From assembly GCF_029351045.1 (NCBI RefSeq), contig NZ_JARKIN010000001.1, positions 3,956,501 through 4,020,500 of the forward strand: 64,000 bases of DNA. Direction: 5' to 3'. This DNA comes from Streptomyces sp. WMMB303 (GTDB lineage Bacteria > Actinomycetota > Actinomycetes > Streptomycetales > Streptomycetaceae). The translations under genes and the position numbers were made by a program. Within the stretch, counting starts at the first letter, position 1. Each line of letters begins with the position of its first letter. Positions 1 to 8,178 of the stretch are shown in pieces. Below the pieces are notes generated by a model. That model saw nothing but the letters and a program-made list of their open reading frames with translations, was not told the DNA's origin and did no database searches.

Positions 1-1056
1 TCCGAAGGAGGCCGCGAGATTGCGGCCCGCGACCTTCCCCTGCCGCACCGCGTGCTGCGCCGTCATCGGAGTGATCTCCCCCGGCCGGGTCAGGTCCGGC
101 ACGGCGGCAGCGTCACCGCAGGCCATGACCTCAGGCCTGTCCGGCACCCGCAGGTACTCGTCGACCACGATGCGGCCCTGCCGGGTCTCCAGCCCGAGAT
201 CCTTGACGACCGGATCGGGCCGCACCCCCACACACCAGATCAGCGAGCGCGTCGGGACGAACTCGCCGCTGTCCAGCACCACTCCCTCACTCGTCGCCTC
301 CTGAACAGAGGTTCCCGCCCGCACCTCGACGCCCCGCTTGCGCAAGACCTCATCCGCGGTCTCGGACAGACGGTGATCCAGCTCAGGCAGCACGCGAGGC
401 GCGACATCGAGGAGCATCCAGCGGGTCCGTGTCTCCCCCGTCCGCCGGCTGTCCGCCGTCCCGCGCTCCCCCGTGCCCTGCCGACCGTGCTGCCGGGCCA
501 GCGATTCGGCGAACATCTGACCGTGCGCCGCGACCTCGGTGCCGGTGTAGCCCGCTCCGACGACCACGAAGGTGCGGCGTGCCGTTGCCTCCTCCGTGTC
601 CTCGGCGGCTGCAGCCAGCGCGATCTGCCTGTTTATGTGATCACGGAGGTAGAGAGCCTCCGGCATACCCCGGAAGCCGTGCGCATGCTCGGCGACCCCG
701 GGGATCGGCAGCAGCTTGTTGACGCTGCCGACCGTCAGCAGAAGCCGGTCGTAGCCGAGCTCGCCCGACCGGCCTTCGGGATCCACATATCGGAGGCGAC
801 GTCCGGCGAGATCGACACTGTCGACCTCGCCGAGGACGAGTCGCACCCGCGGCAGCGTGCCGGCGAGCGAGACCGAGACCCGCCGCGGCTCCAGGATGCC
901 CGACCCGACCTCGGGCAACAGTGGCAGGTAGAGAAAGTAGTCGTTGGGGTTGACCAGCACGATCTCCGCTTCGTCACGGAGCGTGCGGGACAATGTGCGC
1001 GCTGCCCTGTAGCCGGCGAATCCAGCTCCGACGATCACAATGCGGGACCGGCTCAC
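1..1056 (-). CDS. ndh: Type II NADH dehydrogenase (NAD(P)/FAD oxidoreductase), C-terminus cut by window edge
   Basis: Single-subunit membrane-associated flavoprotein that passes electrons from NADH to menaquinone without pumping protons. The reading frame runs without a stop from a GTG at 1056 to base 1. The N-terminal dinucleotide fold shows IVIVGAGFAGYRAAR at residues 6-20, and a second Rossmann fold follows with FVVVGAGYTGTEVAAHG near residue 165. A late RSLIWCVGVRPDP segment and the flavin motif VMACGDAAAVPD near residue 320 complete the family pattern. The start is supported by a GGAGG at 1066-1070 on the minus strand. About 352 codons are present; the remaining C-terminal membrane-anchoring part lies outside. 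Assignment to Ndh rather than another pyridine nucleotide-disulphide oxidoreductase is by motif order. Confidence 0.85.
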   Translation of the reverse strand, partial: MSRSRIVIVGAGFAGYRAARTLSRTLRDEAEIVLVNPNDYFLYLPLLPEVGSGILEPRRVSVSLAGTLPRVRLVLGEVDSVDLAGRRLRYVDPEGRSGELGYDRLLLTVGSVNKLLPIPGVAEHAHGFRGMPEALYLRDHINRQIALAAAAEDTEEATARRTFVVVGAGYTGTEVAAHGQMFAESLARQHGRQGTGERGTADSRRTGETRTRWMLLDVAPRVLPELDHRLSETADEVLRKRGVEVRAGTSVQEATSEGVVLDSGEFVPTRSLIWCVGVRPDPVVKDLGLETRQGRIVVDEYLRVPDRPEVMACGDAAAVPDLTRPGEITPMTAQHAVRQGKVAGRNLAASFG

Positions 1057-1355
1057 AACCGGGACCTCCTCCCAGAACGAGACCGGGGTCCCGCACCGTA
1101 CGGGCCCCGGCCGCCTGCCGCGGAACTGCCGGGTTTCCCAGCGCCTCGCCCACCAAACGCGGGCTGCGGGCGGCCGGGCGCGGGGAGTAGCCCTTCGATC
1201 ACCGGCCCGTACTCCCCCGCGCGGGAGGGGCGACTGCCCGCGCATGATCCTCGGGCCCGGTCAGTACCGGGAGGGGGTGAGCGAGCACCCCCTGAAGTGC
1301 TGTATTGTTCTTTGTGCGCGAGCGGCGAGGGAAAAGCCCCGAGCCGAGCGAGCAC

Positions 1356-1429
<74 letters not shown>

Positions 1430-1448
1430 CTGCGAAGATCGCAGATCG

Positions 1449-1480
1449 GAAGCCGTTCCAGCATTTGCTGGGACGGCTTC
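1449..1480 (+). terminator. Intrinsic terminator of tRNA-Pro
   Basis: A 14-bp stem with one G-T pair (GAAGCCGTTCCAGC / GCTGGGACGGCTTC) and a 4-nt loop starts 20 nt after the tRNA and is followed by TTCC. A short T run is usual for Streptomyces terminators. Confidence 0.85.
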
Positions 1481-1623
1481 TTCCGTACATGCGTCTGCTC
1501 CCATGATGGGAGCCCTCTGGGAGCGCTCGCGCTCCCACGCTCCCAGCCGTCAGCCGTGCCCGATTTCTCCGTCCCACGATCGGGTCGAGGTTGTGCGCGG
1601 TACGCCGCTGCTGCGCGCCGTCG

Positions 1624-2718
1624 CTAGTCTTCTGAGTCAGGAATTCTATTCAGATAGCTGGCGAGGCGTTCGAGGATCTCGTCTGCGGTCTTCGTCCAGA
1701 CGTAGGGCTTGGGGTCGGTGTTCCATGCGGCGATCCAGGTCCGGATGTCCTTCTCCAACGCCTGGACGCTTCTGTGGACGCCTCGCCGTATCTGCTTGTT
1801 CGTCAGCTCGGCGAACCACCGCTCGACCAGGTTGAGCCAGGACGAGCCGGTGGGCGTGAAGTGCAGGTGAAAGCGGGGGTGCGCCAGCAGCCAGGTTTTG
1901 ATCGCCGGTGTCTTGTGGGTGGCGTAGTTGTCCAGCACCAGGTGCACGTCCAGGTCCACCGGTATCTCCTGGTCGAGTTTGATCAGAAACTTCTTGAACT
2001 CCTCGGCCCGGTGCCGGCGGTGCAGGGAGCCGATCACCTTCCCCGTGGCCACCTCCAGCGCGGCGAACAATGTGGTGGTGCCCGCGCGCACGTAGTCATG
2101 GGTGACCCGCTGCGGGACACCGGGCATCATCGGCAGCACCGGCTGGGACCGGTCCAGGGCCTGGATCTGCGACTTCTCGTCGACACAGAAAACCAAGGCC
2201 CGCTCGGGCGGGTCCAGATAGAGGCCGACCACGTCGTGGACCTTGTCGACGAAGTACGGGTCCGTCGACAGCTTGAACGTCTCGGTGCGGTGTGGCTGCA
2301 GGCCGAAGGCCCGCCAGATCCGCGACACGGTCGACTGCGACAGGCCCATCTCCGTGGCCATTGCCCGCGTCGACCAGTGCGTGGCGTTCTTCGGCGCGGA
2401 TTCCAGTGTCCGCTTCACCACGGCGGCGACCTGCTCGTCGGTGACCGTCCGGGGCCCGCCGGACCGCGGCATGTCACCCAGCCCGGCGATCCGGTGCTCG
2501 ACGAACCGCTTCCGCCAGCGGCCCACCGCATGCGGCGTCGAACCGAGTTGTCCGGCCACGTCCTTGTTGGACGCGCCGGCCGCGCAGGCCAGGATGATCC
2601 GGCACCGCAAAGCCCACGCCTGCGGGGTGGAACGGCGCCGAACCCATCCCTCCAGCGCAGCCCGCTCCTCATCCGACAGGATCAACTCGGCCTTCGGCCG
2701 CCCAGTACGTGCCACCAA
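1624..2718 (-). CDS. IS630-family transposase
   Basis: 364-residue DDE transposase that would move the surrounding IS. The N-terminal third carries two helix-turn-helix units (one around SNKDVAGQLGSTPHAVGRW, a second around MGLSQSTVSRIWRAFGL). The catalytic core shows FCVDEKSQIQAL (first Asp), HLVLDNYATHK (second Asp) and WLNLVERWFAEL (Glu), the usual IS630 DDE spacing. Length matches the family and no frameshift is seen. The start may be the TTG at 2718 or the GTG at 2715. The last codon runs into the left terminal repeat, so the element carries almost no spare DNA. Confidence 0.93.
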   Translation of the reverse strand: MVARTGRPKAELILSDEERAALEGWVRRRSTPQAWALRCRIILACAAGASNKDVAGQLGSTPHAVGRWRKRFVEHRIAGLGDMPRSGGPRTVTDEQVAAVVKRTLESAPKNATHWSTRAMATEMGLSQSTVSRIWRAFGLQPHRTETFKLSTDPYFVDKVHDVVGLYLDPPERALVFCVDEKSQIQALDRSQPVLPMMPGVPQRVTHDYVRAGTTTLFAALEVATGKVIGSLHRRHRAEEFKKFLIKLDQEIPVDLDVHLVLDNYATHKTPAIKTWLLAHPRFHLHFTPTGSSWLNLVERWFAELTNKQIRRGVHRSVQALEKDIRTWIAAWNTDPKPYVWTKTADEILERLASYLNRIPDSED

Positions 2719-2761
2719 GCAACCCTACACATCTGAATAGACTTCCTGACTCAGAAGACTA
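1625..2761 (-). mobile_element. IS630-family insertion sequence, apparently complete
   Basis: The ends are inverted repeats of 29 bp with one mismatch (1627-1655 and 2731-2759, outer sequence GTCTTCTGAGTCAGGAA). Each end is flanked by TA inside CTAG (1624-1627 and 2759-2762), the TA target duplication and CTAG target expected of IS630. One transposase gene fills the element. The transposase stop codon TAG is the CTAG target junction itself. Intact ends and an open gene suggest a recent insertion. Confidence 0.93.
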
Positions 2762-2807
2762 GGGCGTGTTGCGGAAGTGCCGACCGTGCAGACAACGGTG
2801 TCTGATT

Positions 2808-2847
2808 GCCGCCAGCAAGGTCCTGCTGTGGTCCTCATGCTGGCGGC
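2808..2847 (+). promoter_or_regulatory. Perfect inverted repeat abutting the start codon of the NTF2-like gene
   Basis: GCCGCCAGCA (2808-2817) and TGCTGGCGGC (2838-2847) are perfect 10-bp arms 20 bp apart. The downstream arm ends one base before the ATG at 2848. As RNA this would fold over the ribosome-binding region; as DNA it could be an operator. No strong Shine-Dalgarno sequence lies outside it. Confidence 0.6.
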
Positions 2848-3297
2848 ATGACGATGTCATTCACTACGGAGTCAGCAACAGTTCTCAGCGGCATGTATGC
2901 CGCTGAGGCGGAGTACCTGGCGGCGGGAGGCCCTGGCGAGGCTTCATTCGACCTCCTCGCCCCCTTCTTTGCGCCGGATGTCGAGCTGCATCAAGCAGAT
3001 GCCCTGCCCTACGGAGGCACTTGGCGTGGGCACAACGGCATGACGCAGTTCTTCCTCATGATGGGAGCGGTGTGGGAGTCGTTCGAGATGGTGGAGCAGG
3101 AGTTCCTGGCCACTGGCGAGACTGCGGTCGTGCTCACACGGGTCCGTGCTCGTGCTCGCGCGACCGGCCGTGAAATCAGCTTTCCCATTCTGCAAGCGAT
3201 CACGGTCAAGGACGGGCGGATCATCGAGGTACGTCCGTTCTACTGGGACACGCGGGCTATCGCCGACACCTGCGCCGTGCCGACACCGACAGACTGA
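2848..3297 (+). CDS. NTF2/SnoaL-like domain protein
   Basis: 149-residue protein of the cone-shaped SnoaL/NTF2-like fold, a scaffold used by small cyclases, isomerases and ligand binders. Visible family features are an N-terminal helical region, the FDLLAPFFAPDVELHQA segment (typical first strand), a central GTWRGHNGMTQFFLMMG helix and a C-terminal ITVKDGRIIEVRPFYWD strand pair. No catalytic residues can be assigned, so the substrate is unknown. ATG 2848 is preferred over a TTG at 2806 because the family begins here. The gene is isolated between an IS630 and an IS5 relic, so it may be cargo or a bystander. A perfect inverted repeat sits against its start codon. Confidence 0.75.
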   Translation: MTMSFTTESATVLSGMYAAEAEYLAAGGPGEASFDLLAPFFAPDVELHQADALPYGGTWRGHNGMTQFFLMMGAVWESFEMVEQEFLATGETAVVLTRVRARARATGREISFPILQAITVKDGRIIEVRPFYWDTRAIADTCAVPTPTD

Positions 3298-3319
3298 AGT
3301 CGACGGCGAAACGCACTGG

Positions 3320-4195
3320 TCACAGCCACTCGTTGAGGACTGCCACCAACACGGTCGCCTCGTAACGGACGGCAAGCTTGTCGTATCCCGTGGCCACGGC
3401 CCGGTGACGCTTGAGGCGGTTGATCCCGCACTCGACCGCGTGGCGCTCGCGGTAGTCGGTCTTGTCGAACTTCGGCGGCCGACCGCCTCGGGAGCCGAGT
3501 TTCCGGCGGTTGCGAACTCGGTCCGCCGGGACCGGAATGGTCGCCTGGATACCGCGTCTTCGCAGGTAGGCCCGGTTGCGGCGGGAGTCGTATGCCTTGT
3601 CGGTCCGTACACGGTCCGGTCGCCTACGGGGCCGACCAGAACCGATCCGCGGCACCCGGATCGCGTCCAGGACCGACTCGAACTGCGGAGAGTCGCCTCG
3701 CTGTCCAGCCGTGATCAGCACCGACAGAGGCTTCTGCCCCCTGCTCGACGGCAAGGTGGATCTTGGTCGTCAGCCCGCCCCAGGAACGTCCGAGGCCGTG
3801 GTCGGCCGGCTCGACGGCAATGCCGCCGGGCGGCTCCTTTTGCAGATCCCCCTTTTCGCCGCTCCGGCCGCGTGCCGGTGGGCCCGGCAGACGGTGGAAT
3901 CGACGTTCACGTCCCAGGTGATCAGGCCCTTCGCATCCGCCTCGGCCTGGAGGTGGGTGACGATCCTGGCCCAGGTGCCATCCCGCTGCCAGCGGCGGAA
4001 TAGGTCCTAGATCCGGTCCCAGGGCCCGTAGCGTTCCGGCACATCGCGCCAGGGAGCACCTGTCCGGGTCCGCCACCGTATGCCGTCTATCAGTTGCCGC
4101 CGCGTCCACACCGGCGGACGGCCCGGCTTGATGCCCTGTGGCAGCAGCGGCTCCAGCCGGGCCCACTGGCCATTCGTCAGATCACCACGTCCCAC
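3320..4195 (-). pseudogene. IS5-family transposase, disrupted by a nonsense codon and frameshift
   Basis: The N-terminal part (LTNGQWARLEPLLPQG, then RTGAPWRDVPERYGPWDRI) ends in TAG at 4007, where the same frame continues DLFRRWQRDGTWARIV. The frame then changes at an AAAAGGGGG tract near 3857, continuing as DLQKEPPGG; a -1 shift there is a known expression mode in this group and need not be damage. A second change near 3740 in a G5 run (EQG to QKPLSV) returns to the first frame and ends GYDKLAVRYEATVLVAVL. The nonsense codon and the G-run shift should inactivate it. A sequence at 4207-4240 resembles the usual left end of such elements, but a clear partner repeat on the other side was not found. 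Confidence 0.85.
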
Positions 4196-4361
4196 AGAGC
4201 GTGATCACCACGACCAAGATCCACTTTCGCAACGGACCCTGGCCCGCCACTGGCCTGAACGGCCAGCGTAAGGACACGCCGACCGTCCTATTCGACACCG
4301 GGTTGCTGACGAAGGGACACACCGCGTCAGTGAGGCCCCTCCATCAACTGTCAAGCATGCG

Positions 4362-4763
4362 TCACCATGCAGGGCTGCCGCAGTAGCCGCCGGTCAGGCA
4401 AGCTCGGAAATTGAGCCCGCTTATGCCGTAGAAGTCGGAGGAGAACGACTCCCCGTTGGCGGCGGTCTGAACCGGCGTCCAGCCCCGGCAGGCCCACCTT
4501 GCCTGGAGGATCACCCACTTGCCGTCCTTGGCGTGGTCGTAGAACTTGCCACTGTAGGTGCCGTCATAGGTGCCCTTCGAGTTCTTGTGCCAGCTCCAGC
4601 AGACGTAGACCGAGCCCTTGCCGTTGCTCGTCCACAGGGTTGTGCACTTGCTGCCCTGTGCTGAGGAAGAACCCTGCTCGGCGGCCACAGCGCTGCCGGC
4701 GAAGCCGGTAGTGAGAGCGGTTGCTGCTGCCATTGCAGCGATGAGCGGTCGGATCTTGACCAT
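4362..4763 (-). CDS. Small secreted cysteine-containing protein, unknown function
   Basis: 133 residues. The N-terminus MVKIRPLIAAMAAATALTTG followed by FAGSAVAAE is a clear Sec signal peptide with cleavage after AVA near residue 27. The mature part of about 106 residues is rich in Gly, Ser, Trp and Tyr and carries five cysteines, so at least one would be unpaired or intermolecular. The ATG at 4763 has a GGGGGA ribosome site six bases upstream; longer forms in the same frame lack a plausible start. I do not recognise a domain. It stands alone between IS relics, so it may be a transferred or fast-evolving exoprotein. Confidence 0.75.
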   Translation of the reverse strand: MVKIRPLIAAMAAATALTTGFAGSAVAAEQGSSSAQGSKCTTLWTSNGKGSVYVCWSWHKNSKGTYDGTYSGKFYDHAKDGKWVILQARWACRGWTPVQTAANGESFSSDFYGISGLNFRACLTGGYCGSPAW

Positions 4764-4984
4764 GCTGTCCCCCTGACGTGATCGCAGTGGCTGATCTTGC
4801 CGGTGATGCGCTCTGCCGAGGATGCCGCTGCTGGGAAGATCGAGACATCCCGTCACGGTTTGCTCTTCGCCTCAGCCCAGTACGGTAGTGCGCGGCCCCG
4901 TACAACTTCCGCAGTAGGCCGCAGAGTGGCCGAACCGTATCGGTCCTGGCAGCGCGCGTCAGAGGAAGCTCCACGAGCAACGGC

Positions 4985-5170
4985 TCACATGATGAGCCGA
5001 ATTGTCTGAGCCTGTTCCACTTTGACGGACACCGTCTGCGCGGGTGGGCGGCGCAGGTAGCAGGCCACGCGCAGGGCGTCAGCGACGCTGTGTCTCAAGC
5101 TCGCCGGCACCATGTCCGCGGCAGCTCCGCTGACCGGGCTGTGTGACAGCTCCCGCGGCCCGGTGGCCAC
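4985..5170 (-). mobile_element. IS3-family relic: short OrfB piece joined to a terminal inverted repeat
   Basis: On the minus strand the stretch SVADALRVACYLRRPPA corresponds to VADALRAACHRRRPPA of the IS3 OrfB at 10 kb. It is followed directly by a copy of that element's right end: GACGGTGTCCGTCAAAG (minus strand, about 5020-5036) equals the end at 12184-12200, with GGAACA and GCTCA further on. Roughly 300 bp of OrfB are missing between them. This is an internally deleted copy related to, but not identical with, the IS3 element at 9.5-12.2 kb. Confidence 0.75.
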
Positions 5171-5266
5171 CCACCACCTCGTTCACCGTTCGGTCTGGCC
5201 AGACCGCAGCCAACAACGGCGCCGTCCTGCTGGCCAGCCCTCGCATCTCACCCGCTGGTCGGAGCC

Positions 5267-5932
5267 CTACCCCCGCGTCGTCGGCGTCACCAGCCCCAGC
5301 TCGTAAGCCAAGATGACCAACTGCACCCGGTCTCTCGCATCCAGCTTTGTCAGCAGCCTGCCCACATGGGCCTTGGCCGTGGCCACGCTGATGTGCAACT
5401 GCGTGGCGATCTCCGCGTTGGACAGTCCGCGGCCGACCAGGGTGAGCACTTCCCGTTCGCGGACGGTGATGCCGTCCACCGGTCGCGGGGGCGGCGGTGT
5501 CGCATCGGGGCGGGCCGAGAACTCCGCGATCAGGCGGCGTGTCACGCTCGGTGCGATGAGGGCGTCGCCCGCGGCGACGACCTCGATCGCGGTGAGGATC
5601 TGGTCCATGTCCATGTCCTTGACGAGAAAGCCGCTCGCCCCTGCGCGCAGCGCGCCGTAGACGTACTCGTCGTCGTCGAACGTAGTGAGGATGAGGACCT
5701 TCGGTGGTGTGCTGGAGCCTGTGATGATCCGCCGGGTGGCCTCGATGCCATTCATGCCGGGCATCCGGATGTCCATCACCACCACATCCGGCGCCAGCTG
5801 GTCCGCGAGCCGCACCGCCTCCTCCCCATTCGCCGCCTCGCCCGCCACCTCCAGCCCGGGGCGGTCGGCGACTAGCACCCGCAGCCCGTGCCGGACCAGC
5901 GGCTGGTCATCGGTGAGCAGCACCCGGATCAT
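5267..5932 (-). CDS. NarL/FixJ-family response regulator
   Basis: 221 residues. The receiver domain (residues 1-120) begins MIRVLLTDDQPLVRHGL, has the phosphoacceptor Asp in DVVVMDIRMPGMNG near residue 54, and Thr and Lys of the switch in ILTTFDDDEYV and GFLVKD. The C-terminal GerE/LuxR helix-turn-helix reads ITVREREVLTLVGRGLSN and continues through AEIATQLHISVATAKAHVGR. Its ATG overlaps the stop of the upstream sensor kinase gene as ATGA, so the pair is translationally coupled. The likely target is the divergent ABC exporter operon starting at 7267, a common arrangement in Streptomyces, but no binding site was identified. Confidence 0.93.
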   Translation of the reverse strand: MIRVLLTDDQPLVRHGLRVLVADRPGLEVAGEAANGEEAVRLADQLAPDVVVMDIRMPGMNGIEATRRIITGSSTPPKVLILTTFDDDEYVYGALRAGASGFLVKDMDMDQILTAIEVVAAGDALIAPSVTRRLIAEFSARPDATPPPPRPVDGITVREREVLTLVGRGLSNAEIATQLHISVATAKAHVGRLLTKLDARDRVQLVILAYELGLVTPTTRG

Positions 5933-7134
5933 GTGACTGCCACCGGCAGCGGGAGTCGTGCCGCAACGACGAAGCCGCCCTCGGGACGCGATCCGGCCGT
6001 GAACTCGCCGTGCAGCAGCGCCGTCCGTTCCCGCATGCCCGTCAACCCGTAGCCGGCTGCGCCGGGAAGACCGGACAGGCCACGGCCCTCGTCGGTGATC
6101 TCGATGAACAGATCGTCCTCCTGGCAGTCGATGGTCACACGGCATGCGGGGGCGCCCGAGTGGCGGACCACGTTGGTGATCGCTTCCTGGATGATGCGGT
6201 ACGCGGACAGTTCGATCTCCCCCGGCAGCGGCCGCCGCTCCCGGCGCCACTCGATTTCCACCCGCACCCCCGCATCCAGGGCCCGCTCCACCAGCACATC
6301 GAGTTCGGCGAGCCCCGGCGCCGGGCCGAGTGGTGCGCCGTCCCCGGGAGCCGTCTGCCGTAGTGCGCCGAGCATCCGGCGTAGGCCCGCCAAGGTGTCG
6401 CGGCTGGTTCCCTCGATGGCGGCAAGGGCGTTACGGGCCTCCGACGGCTGAGTGTCGATGACGCGCCGACCCACCCCGGCCTGGATGGCGATGGTGCCGA
6501 TGCTGTGCGCCACCATGTCATGCAGCTCCCGGGCGATCCGCAGCCGCTCTGCGACGACGGCCTGCTCGGCGGCTCTGACCCGCAGGTCGGCTGTGTGCTG
6601 GCGGCGTTCGCGGACCGAGTAGCCGACCGTCCAGGTGGTGACCATCAGCAGAGCCAGGAAAACCAAAGCGGCGAGGAACGGCGACGAGCCCGCCCGGTAG
6701 TAGCCGGCGCCCCCGATCTGTACGCCGAGCGCCACCAGTGCGGCGACGATCGCGGTCCGCCTCGACCGGGTGGCGGCTATCCATCCGATGGTGAGATCGG
6801 TGAGGACTGCCTGTAGAGACGCGATCTGCCACGCTTGCGTCTGCGCGGGCGGCACGATGCCCATCGCGCGCTGGCCCGCAGCCATTGCCGATTCCGCCCA
6901 GACGGTCGCCGCGAAGGAGATGGTGAGCAGCAGCGCCAGGGCAGGCAACGGCCGCCGCAGCACCAGGGGCAACAGCAGAACGGCCGGCAGCGCGGCCGGC
7001 AGCAGGCGCATGCCGGTCAGTTCGCGGCCGGTGTTCAGCACGACGACGTAGAGCAGGACGACGTATGCGATGCCTGAGCACCAGGCCAGGACCTCGGCAA
7101 GGAGCGACCGCGGAGCATCCAGCGGGGCTTTCAT
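5929..7134 (-). CDS. Sensor histidine kinase, HisKA_3 (NarX/DesK) type
   Basis: 401 residues. Five or six hydrophobic segments occupy residues 10-185 (for example GIAYVVLLYVVVLNTG and PAALPAVLLLPLVL), with almost no extracytoplasmic sensor loop, so the signal is probably sensed in the membrane. The dimerisation/phosphoacceptor helix is RIARELHDMVAHSIGTIAIQ, with His as phosphorylation site. The HATPase_c domain shows RIIQEAITNVVRHSGA (N box) and ITDEGRGLSGLPGAAGYGLTG in pieces (G boxes). It is the first gene of the pair and its TGA overlaps the regulator's ATG. The promoter lies in the roughly 130 bp shared with the ABC operon. Confidence 0.92.
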   Translation of the reverse strand: MKAPLDAPRSLLAEVLAWCSGIAYVVLLYVVVLNTGRELTGMRLLPAALPAVLLLPLVLRRPLPALALLLTISFAATVWAESAMAAGQRAMGIVPPAQTQAWQIASLQAVLTDLTIGWIAATRSRRTAIVAALVALGVQIGGAGYYRAGSSPFLAALVFLALLMVTTWTVGYSVRERRQHTADLRVRAAEQAVVAERLRIARELHDMVAHSIGTIAIQAGVGRRVIDTQPSEARNALAAIEGTSRDTLAGLRRMLGALRQTAPGDGAPLGPAPGLAELDVLVERALDAGVRVEIEWRRERRPLPGEIELSAYRIIQEAITNVVRHSGAPACRVTIDCQEDDLFIEITDEGRGLSGLPGAAGYGLTGMRERTALLHGEFTAGSRPEGGFVVAARLPLPVAVT

Positions 7135-7266
7135 GCGCCGATCATAGGCAAACAGCCCGCACCCGGGAATTGGTCCACGGGCTTACTCCCGGGGGCTACT
7201 TGGGATGCCCCGCTTGTGGCCGGCGGTCCGATGCCCGAGCGGGGCCCGCCCCGGCAGCGTGGACAC

Positions 7267-8178
7267 GTGATCGAAGCAACCGAACTCACCAAGTGCTACG
7301 GCCGGACCACCGCCGTCGACCGACTGTCCTTCACCGTGCGACCAGGCGTGGTCACCGGATTCCTGGGCCCGAACGGTGCCGGGAAGACCACCACGCTGCG
7401 GATGGTCCTCGGGTTGAACCAGCCAACTGGCGGCACCGTGACCGTCGACGGGCAGCCGTTCGACGACCGTCCCCGCGGCCTGCGGCACGTCGGCGCTCTG
7501 CTCGACGCCCACGACGTGCACGGCGGCCGCACCGCCCGCGCCCATCTGACGGTGCTGGCGGTCAGTAACGGACTGCCGCGCAGGCAGGTCGCGGAGGTGC
7601 TGGCAGAGGTGGGCATGGCAGAGGCGGCCGACCGTAGGATCGACGGGTTCTCCCTGGGTATGAAACAGCGGCTCGGTATCGCCGCCGCCCTGCTCGGCGA
7701 TCCTCCCGTACTGCTCTTCGACGAGCCGCTCAACGGCCTCGACCCGGAGGGCGTGTGCTGGGTGCGGAGCCTGTTCAAGCAGTTGGCGGACGAGGGCCGC
7801 ACAGTGCTTGTCTCCAGCCATCTGATGCGGGAGATGGAGCAGACCGCTGAGGAGCTGATCGTCATTGGCCGCGGCAGACTGATCGCGGCGGAGAGCCTGC
7901 GGGACTTCGCGGCCCGCAGCACGCAGCTGCGGGTGAGCGTCCGTACGCCCGAGGCGGACCTCCTCCCCGGGCTGCTGACGGACGAGGGCGCGGCGGTACG
8001 GGCAGAGCTCGACGGGTCGTACACCGTGACCGGTCTGCCAGCGGAGCGCATCGGCGAACTCGCCTTCACACACCGGGTGCGGCTGCACGAGCTCAGCCCG
8101 CACTCGGCCTCCCTGGAGGAGGCGTTCATGGAACTCACCCAAGAGAGCGTCGAATACTCCGCAGGAGCTGACCGATGA
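7267..8178 (+). CDS. ABC transporter ATP-binding protein, drug/lantibiotic exporter type
   Basis: 303 residues from the GTG at 7267. Walker A is GPNGAGKTT near residue 38, the signature is FSLGMKQRLGIAAAL, Walker B is PVLLFDEPLNGLDP and the switch His is in LVSSHLMREME. The C-terminal 90 residues form the extension common in DrrA/BcrA-like exporters. The gene overlaps the following permease gene as ATGA. In-frame upstream starts exist (GTG 7216, ATG 7231), but the family begins at IEATELTKCYG, which favours 7267. With the two-component system encoded divergently next door it probably forms an inducible exporter. The exported compound cannot be told from sequence. Confidence 0.92.
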   Translation: MIEATELTKCYGRTTAVDRLSFTVRPGVVTGFLGPNGAGKTTTLRMVLGLNQPTGGTVTVDGQPFDDRPRGLRHVGALLDAHDVHGGRTARAHLTVLAVSNGLPRRQVAEVLAEVGMAEAADRRIDGFSLGMKQRLGIAAALLGDPPVLLFDEPLNGLDPEGVCWVRSLFKQLADEGRTVLVSSHLMREMEQTAEELIVIGRGRLIAAESLRDFAARSTQLRVSVRTPEADLLPGLLTDEGAAVRAELDGSYTVTGLPAERIGELAFTHRVRLHELSPHSASLEEAFMELTQESVEYSAGADR

